Of a DNA stretch of 18,054 nt, positions 14,255 to 18,054 are shown piece after piece. Below the pieces are notes generated by a model. That model had not been told where the DNA came from. It made no database searches and saw only the letters and a list, made by a program, of their open reading frames with translations. Numbering within the stretch: position 1 is the first letter of the stretch; each line of letters opens with the position of its first letter. Source of the stretch: DAOUGC01 sp034429695 (GTDB lineage Bacteria; Chloroflexota; Anaerolineae; Anaerolineales; Anaerolineaceae); contig DAOUGC010000257.1 in the NCBI GenBank assembly GCA_034429695.1, positions 1-18,054 on the forward strand, written 5' to 3'. Made by a program: the position numbers and the translations under genes.

Positions 14255-16537
14255 CTACCGCAAGCGGATCTCCCATACGTGCACATGTGCGGGCTCCCCA
14301 TCATTCACCGAGAGGACTTCCACATTGATACGGGAAGCCAGGTAGGGTGAGCCCCAGTCAAAAACCAGTGTGCGCGGGTTGGGGTCTGCTTTTACGACGA
14401 TCTGATCGCTCATCATCATCTCGCCAGTCTGATCAAACAGGGTTACATCCACCTGCGAGGCAACCCCGCCAACCCGCACTTCCAGCCCGCTGATCTCAAC
14501 CGGCGCATCGAAGGTCATGTGGGCTTTGAACGGATTGGCCTCCATGGTACGCACCAGGGTAAAATCATCGTCGTCAAACAAATGGTGAGGATCGCCCATA
14601 TCCAAGTATGAGAAAAACAGACGCGCTGGTTGCCCGCCAATCACCACATCAGTTTCCTGCAGCACCGATCTTCGGGCGATCTCGGCATCCAAAATTTCAT
14701 CAATATTATCAGCATAGCGCAGGCGCACAAAGTAAAAACCGGGCAACCCGTTGGGGTACTTGACCACCTTTTCGGCAGATATGTCGGTGAACTTGCCGCT
14801 CTCCTGCACCCCCTGATATTCCTGAGGGGTCATCACAAACACCATCTTATCGGTGAGATCCCCTTTACGGTAATAGAAGCCTTCAATACTGCCGATGGCA
14901 AAGGGAATACCTTCATCATAGAAGAAGCGCGCAACGATATCAGTTCCATTTGCCCATGTGGGCGAAAGGATGACCTGCACATCCGGGTGTTGGGCGCGAA
15001 AGGCGTCGATCTCATCAAAAATTTGATTGCCCCCCCACTGCATGCCGCCCAATCCGTAGTCATCATACCAGCCCGGCCCATTGTCAAGGGCATCCCGCAG
15101 CATCCCCACATTGACGCACACCAGTCCGATAATCACTGGCATGCCCACCAACAGGGCTGGCAGCCGGATGCGCTCCCGCAACCAATCGAGCAACAGGGAT
15201 AACCCCAACGCCGAAAGCAACGCAGCCGGTACAACCGTTGCCAGGGCGCGGGTGATGCCAATGGCTGCCAGAGCCGCGCCGCTGGGTCCGGCCAGCAGGG
15301 CAATGATCAGAACGCGGTGTTTTGCCGATTGCAGGTTCCACAGACAGGCGCCAAGACCGGTGAGCAACAGCGGGAAGGTCCACGGCATGATGTGACCATA
15401 ACCGCGCATCAAGTGGCGGGGCAGATCGGTATTGTTGGGTAAAAACCAATACAACGGGCTTAACCCGTGCGTGTACTCCTTGAGATAAATCCCCAGTTTC
15501 TGGGTGAACGGCATATCGGCGATCCAGTAGGAACTGAGCACCTGCAGGTGGTGGGTGTTGGCATCGGGGTGTTCGATCATAAAACGCACAAACGGCGCGA
15601 TCAGCAACGCGATCAGCCACAGATAGGACAGGAAAACGCGCCGCTGCTGCCAGTGATAGCGAATATCCGAGAACAGCAACAGAAAAGCCGCCACCGCCGC
15701 CACCATGCGCGCCGGGCTGTAACTGTAAAATACCAGCGCGCCTGAGATCAATGCCAGTGGTAAAAAGCGCGGCGAACGGGTGCGGTACAACAGATAGAAA
15801 TAGATAAAAACTGCAAAAAAGGTGGTGGCAATGGCAGTTTCAAATGCGGTACGCGAATGAAGAAACCATGCCGGTGTGATCGACAAAAGCAGGACCGCGC
15901 CCCACGCATAAGCCGACTTGAAAATATCCTTCAGGGTCAGCCCCACCGCCGCCGCCCCAAGCAGGGTGATCAAAACCGACACACCGCGGGTTGCCCACAC
16001 CGTCTTTCCGAACAAAAGATAAGGCAACACCTGGGCGTATACCGAAGTTCCCAGATTGTACTGATATTCATTCTGAAAGAAGGTGGGCAGCAAAATGCCA
16101 TCGTAGCCGCGCAGATCATGCCTTAACAAATCCTGCGCCAGCAGAGTCTGAATGGCTTCATCAGTGAAGAAGTAAATCGGAAAGTCCGGCAGTCGTACAA
16201 AGCGCGTCACCAGATAAACCAGCAGCGCCCCCGCCAGCAGAACGTTGGGCCAGGTGATCAACGCCGGAACAGCGCCCAGCCAGGCCAGCGCGCCACTGCG
16301 CGAGCGCTGCAACCAGCCCGCCAGCACGTCGCGATCGCGCGGGGAAAGCAAGGGTTGGTCCGGTGGCGCAGCAGCCACATCGTGCGCCGCCGCCTGTGCT
16401 GCCCCGTCCACCAACAGGCATACACCCACACCAGGGCGCGGTTGTGCTTCAATGGTGATGGTGGAACCGCCGGGGGTGGTAATGCTGGTCACCCCGCTTG
16501 TTCCCTGCTGAGAGTGGACCACGGGTTCGGAATCCAT
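14255..16537 (-). CDS. GT-C-fold membrane glycosyltransferase (GT39/PMT-like)
   Basis: A 760-residue polytopic membrane protein of the GT-C type, which transfers sugars from polyprenyl-phosphate donors on the outer face of the membrane. After a cytoplasmic N-terminus of about 95 residues, rich in Ala, Gly, Pro and Thr, comes TM1. The first outer loop carries the acidic pair in YFFTDEA (D126, E127), the usual catalytic/metal site of this fold. There are about 10-12 hydrophobic segments to about residue 475. The C-terminal 280 residues are soluble; they end in a beta-rich domain (EISGLEVRVGG, WGSPYLASRINVEVL, VHVWEIRLR) that looks like a carbohydrate-binding or discoidin-like fold. The start is set at the ATG at 16537 because TATAAT lies 7 nt before it; the ATG at 16546 would overlap that hexamer and has no ribosome site. 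Acceptor unknown. Confidence 0.85.
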   Translation of the reverse strand: MDSEPVVHSQQGTSGVTSITTPGGSTITIEAQPRPGVGVCLLVDGAAQAAAHDVAAAPPDQPLLSPRDRDVLAGWLQRSRSGALAWLGAVPALITWPNVLLAGALLVYLVTRFVRLPDFPIYFFTDEAIQTLLAQDLLRHDLRGYDGILLPTFFQNEYQYNLGTSVYAQVLPYLLFGKTVWATRGVSVLITLLGAAAVGLTLKDIFKSAYAWGAVLLLSITPAWFLHSRTAFETAIATTFFAVFIYFYLLYRTRSPRFLPLALISGALVFYSYSPARMVAAVAAFLLLFSDIRYHWQQRRVFLSYLWLIALLIAPFVRFMIEHPDANTHHLQVLSSYWIADMPFTQKLGIYLKEYTHGLSPLYWFLPNNTDLPRHLMRGYGHIMPWTFPLLLTGLGACLWNLQSAKHRVLIIALLAGPSGAALAAIGITRALATVVPAALLSALGLSLLLDWLRERIRLPALLVGMPVIIGLVCVNVGMLRDALDNGPGWYDDYGLGGMQWGGNQIFDEIDAFRAQHPDVQVILSPTWANGTDIVARFFYDEGIPFAIGSIEGFYYRKGDLTDKMVFVMTPQEYQGVQESGKFTDISAEKVVKYPNGLPGFYFVRLRYADNIDEILDAEIARRSVLQETDVVIGGQPARLFFSYLDMGDPHHLFDDDDFTLVRTMEANPFKAHMTFDAPVEISGLEVRVGGVASQVDVTLFDQTGEMMMSDQIVVKADPNPRTLVFDWGSPYLASRINVEVLSVNDGEPAHVHVWEIRLR

Positions 16538-16544
16538 TACTTTC

Positions 16545-16550
16545 ATTATA
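16545..16550 (-). promoter_or_regulatory. -10 box for a probably leaderless glycosyltransferase transcript
   Basis: On the minus strand a consensus TATAAT is followed by GAAAGTA and then the ATG at 16537. The spacing equals that seen at ruvB. The final base of the hexamer and the first base after it contribute to an alternative ATG at 16546. No clear -35 box is visible. Confidence 0.55.
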
Positions 16551-16555
16551 ACGGA

Positions 16556-16579
16556 GGCTGACGTCTTGCGGCGTCAGCC
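16556..16579 (-). terminator. Hairpin after thrC, possible terminator
   Basis: GGCTGACG and CGTCAGCC form a perfect 8-bp stem around an 8-nt loop, 14 nt after the thrC stop codon. No run of T residues follows (TCCGTTATAAT), so Rho-independent termination would be poor. It lies directly upstream of the glycosyltransferase -10 box and could partly insulate the two genes. Confidence 0.45.
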
Positions 16580-16593
16580 CGCCATTGGTCACT

Positions 16594-17772
16594 TTACAAA
16601 TATTTTAAGCCAGCACCGGTGTTCAACAGCACCACGCTTTCACTGCTGTTAACCACACCTGACCGCAATAATTTTCTCAACCCTGCCAGGGTGGCAGCTC
16701 CTTCCGGCGCGACATACAGTCCCTCGCACTGCGCCAGTTCTGCGCGCGCATCGGCAATCGCCTGCTCTGAGACAGCCAGGGCTGTGCCGCGGCTGGCCCG
16801 CAGAGCCGAAAGGATCATGCGGTCGGCGAACGATTTGGGCACACGCAACCCCGAAGCATCAGTTTGCGCACCCTGCCAGAACTCGCACACCCCGGCGCCG
16901 GTTTCAAATGCACGCACCACCGGCGCGCAACCCTCGGCCTGCACCGCCACCAGGCGCGGGCGGGCATCATCCTCCAGCCAGCCCAGTTCTGCAAGTTCGG
17001 CAAAGGCTTTCCACAACCCAACCAGCCCTGTCCCCCCGCCTGTGGGGTAGAAGATCCAATTGGGCAGCTTCCAACCCAGGCTTTCAGCGATCTCATAACC
17101 CATCACCTTTTTGCCCTCCAACCGGAAAGGCTCTTTAAAGGTGGAAAGGTCAAACCAGCCTTCCTCTCCGGCTCTTACCCCCACCAGCCGGGCAGCGTCG
17201 CTGATCAATCCATCCACCAGGATCAATTCTGCGCCCATGGCGCGGCATTCCTGCATGTTGGCTTGCGGTGTATCCGACGGCATGTATACCGCTGCCTGCA
17301 TGCCAGCCCGCGCAGCGTATGCGGCCATGGCGCCCCCGGCGTTTCCGGCGGTGGGGATGATCACGCGCTCCACACCCAACTGATTTGCCATGGAAATGGC
17401 GGCCGCCATGCCACGCGCCTTGAAAGTGCCGGTTGGGTTCAGGCTTTCATCCTTTACATACACCTGCTGCATGCCCAGCGAAGCGGCCAGGCGGGGTGTA
17501 TCTAACAATGGAGCATCCCCTTCGCCCAGCGTGACCAGCTTTTCGGGTACGCTCACGGGCAGCAATTCGCGCCAGCGCCACATGCCGCGCGGCCTGCGCG
17601 CCACAGCATCCCGGTCGAGCTGCGCCCGCGCCGTTTTGAGATCATAAGCGGCGGCAAGCGGCGTGTTGCATACCTGGCAAAAAGTTTGCAACTGATGAAT
17701 GTCAAACGACTGCCCGCAGTGAGAGCAGGCCAGATCTGAATAGTAGGTGGTCCAGGATTTTTTGGATTTCAT
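16594..17772 (-). CDS. thrC: Threonine synthase (PLP-dependent, with N-terminal zinc-ribbon)
   Basis: This 392-residue PLP enzyme most likely converts O-phosphohomoserine to threonine. An N-terminal zinc-ribbon-like module has C16/C19 and C32/C35, common in this branch of threonine synthases. The substrate segment TLGEGDAPL is at 81-89. The PLP lysine is K118 in NPTGTFKARG, PTAGNAGGAMAAYAARAG is at 140-157, and the phosphate-binding loop TGGGTG is at 244-249. Many ThrC proteins have SFKDRG at the lysine; here the Asp is replaced by Ala, which is closer to the threonine/serine dehydratase pattern. The zinc-ribbon and overall length still favour threonine synthase, but a related ammonia-lyase activity is possible. 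The ATG at 17772 follows TATAAT by 6 nt without a ribosome site, so the message is probably leaderless. No other threonine gene is nearby. Confidence 0.88.
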   Translation of the reverse strand: MKSKKSWTTYYSDLACSHCGQSFDIHQLQTFCQVCNTPLAAAYDLKTARAQLDRDAVARRPRGMWRWRELLPVSVPEKLVTLGEGDAPLLDTPRLAASLGMQQVYVKDESLNPTGTFKARGMAAAISMANQLGVERVIIPTAGNAGGAMAAYAARAGMQAAVYMPSDTPQANMQECRAMGAELILVDGLISDAARLVGVRAGEEGWFDLSTFKEPFRLEGKKVMGYEIAESLGWKLPNWIFYPTGGGTGLVGLWKAFAELAELGWLEDDARPRLVAVQAEGCAPVVRAFETGAGVCEFWQGAQTDASGLRVPKSFADRMILSALRASRGTALAVSEQAIADARAELAQCEGLYVAPEGAATLAGLRKLLRSGVVNSSESVVLLNTGAGLKYL

Positions 17773-17778
17773 GGGTTA

Positions 17779-17784
17779 ATTATA
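17779..17784 (-). promoter_or_regulatory. -10 box for a probably leaderless thrC transcript
   Basis: On the minus strand TATAAT is followed by TAACCC and the thrC ATG. A TTGATT is found 15 nt upstream of the hexamer, somewhat closer than ideal. No Shine-Dalgarno sequence is present. Confidence 0.62.
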
Positions 17785-17887
17785 GAACGATGAGCCAAAA
17801 ATCAACTTTAAAAGCGATAAATGCACCTCCCGGCTTAACAATCCTGTTGGGTGGGGCCTGCCCACGCTGCCTGCGGCTGTATATTTC

Positions 17888-17915
17888 TTGACAGTGTGTT
17901 ATTCTGGTATATACT
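17888..17915 (+). promoter_or_regulatory. Strong sigma-70-type promoter for the right-edge gene
   Basis: A consensus TTGACA (17888-17893) and TATACT (17910-17915) are separated by 16 nt. The start would be near 17922, giving a leader of about 34 nt. The 183-nt gap shared with divergent thrC holds nothing else I can name; a small GTGGG/CCCAC inverted repeat lies near 17850. Confidence 0.75.
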
Positions 17916-17925
17916 GACTCATAGT

Positions 17926-17940
17926 CGCCGGTATACGGCG
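17926..17940 (+). repeat. Short hairpin in the leader of the right-edge gene
   Basis: CGCCG and CGGCG form a 5-bp GC stem around GTATA, ending two bases before the GGAGGAG ribosome site. It may only be chance, but a GC stem this close to the ribosome site could affect translation. Confidence 0.3.
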
Positions 17941-17955
17941 CGGAGGAGCGAGTAG

Positions 17956-18054
17956 ATGAGGTTGGCAATTTGGGACGTGCTCGCAGTTTTAACCCTGTTC
18001 GCGGTATGCGTGATGGGGCTGGTTTTCGCACAAATATTGATCAATCCGTACTCA
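17956..18054 (+). CDS. N-terminus of a membrane-anchored protein, cut by window edge
   Basis: Only the first 33 residues are in the window. They form one strongly hydrophobic segment (about residues 8-29, including VLAVLTLFAVCVMGLVFA) after MRLAIWD, then INPYS. This looks like an N-terminal membrane anchor or uncleaved signal. The ATG is supported by GGAGGAG 7 nt upstream and by a good promoter about 40 nt upstream. No family can be named from this part. Divergent from thrC. Confidence 0.72.
   Translation, partial: MRLAIWDVLAVLTLFAVCVMGLVFAQILINPYS

Noticed and set aside
1..18054. CRISPR arrays, insertion sequences, transposase or integrase genes, rRNA or tRNA genes, and a replication origin.
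   Set aside because: None was found on either strand: no regularly spaced repeats, no mobile-element protein motifs, no complete tRNA cloverleaf and no DnaA-box cluster.

Overview
The window is a GC-rich (clearly above 50% by eye) bacterial chromosomal segment, densely coded on both strands with short intergenic gaps. It holds 16 protein genes, two of them cut by the window edges. My best guess at the source is a member of Chloroflexota, Anaerolineae-like. This rests on protein style: lipoproteins with Thr/Pro-rich linkers after a short lipobox signal, a large GT-C membrane glycosyltransferase, and stand-alone MoaA and MoeB-rhodanese genes. No rRNA or tRNA marker is present, so the assignment is inference.

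Layout. On the minus strand from the left: the 5' part of a family 5 uracil-DNA glycosylase (1-318); a TetR regulator (458-1039) and a drug-type MFS exporter (1066-2490), which share one promoter with a perfect 14-bp operator; and queA (2584-3603) with ruvB (3618-4679). upp (4765-5391, plus) diverges from ruvB and converges on moaA (5440-6438, minus) across a strong bidirectional terminator. A plus-strand block follows: an FG-GAP-like lipoprotein (6573-7490), then a tight four-gene run of MoeB-rhodanese (7542-8708), DUF3298-type lipoprotein (8727-9539), PIG-L/LmbE deacetylase (9569-10507) and SagB-type nitroreductase (10535-11278).

Next comes a visibly AT-richer accessory module (about 11380-13171) encoding a complete DarT/DarG DNA ADP-ribosylation toxin-antitoxin system. 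Two inverted repeats are packed around its promoter. On the minus strand beyond it lie a CYTH-domain protein (13210-13818), a small membrane protein (13805-14254), a GT-C glycosyltransferase (14255-16537) and threonine synthase (16594-17772). A divergent membrane-anchored protein begins at 17956 and runs off the right edge.

The most notable pattern not tied to a gene family is transcriptional. ruvB, the MoeB gene, the glycosyltransferase and thrC each have a -10 hexamer (TATAAT or TATGAT) ending only 6-7 nt before the start codon, with no Shine-Dalgarno sequence, so they look leaderless. Most of the other genes have good Shine-Dalgarno sites. The DarTG system belongs to a described family. 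What may be new is its control region and the MoeB-lipoprotein-PIG-L-SagB operon.
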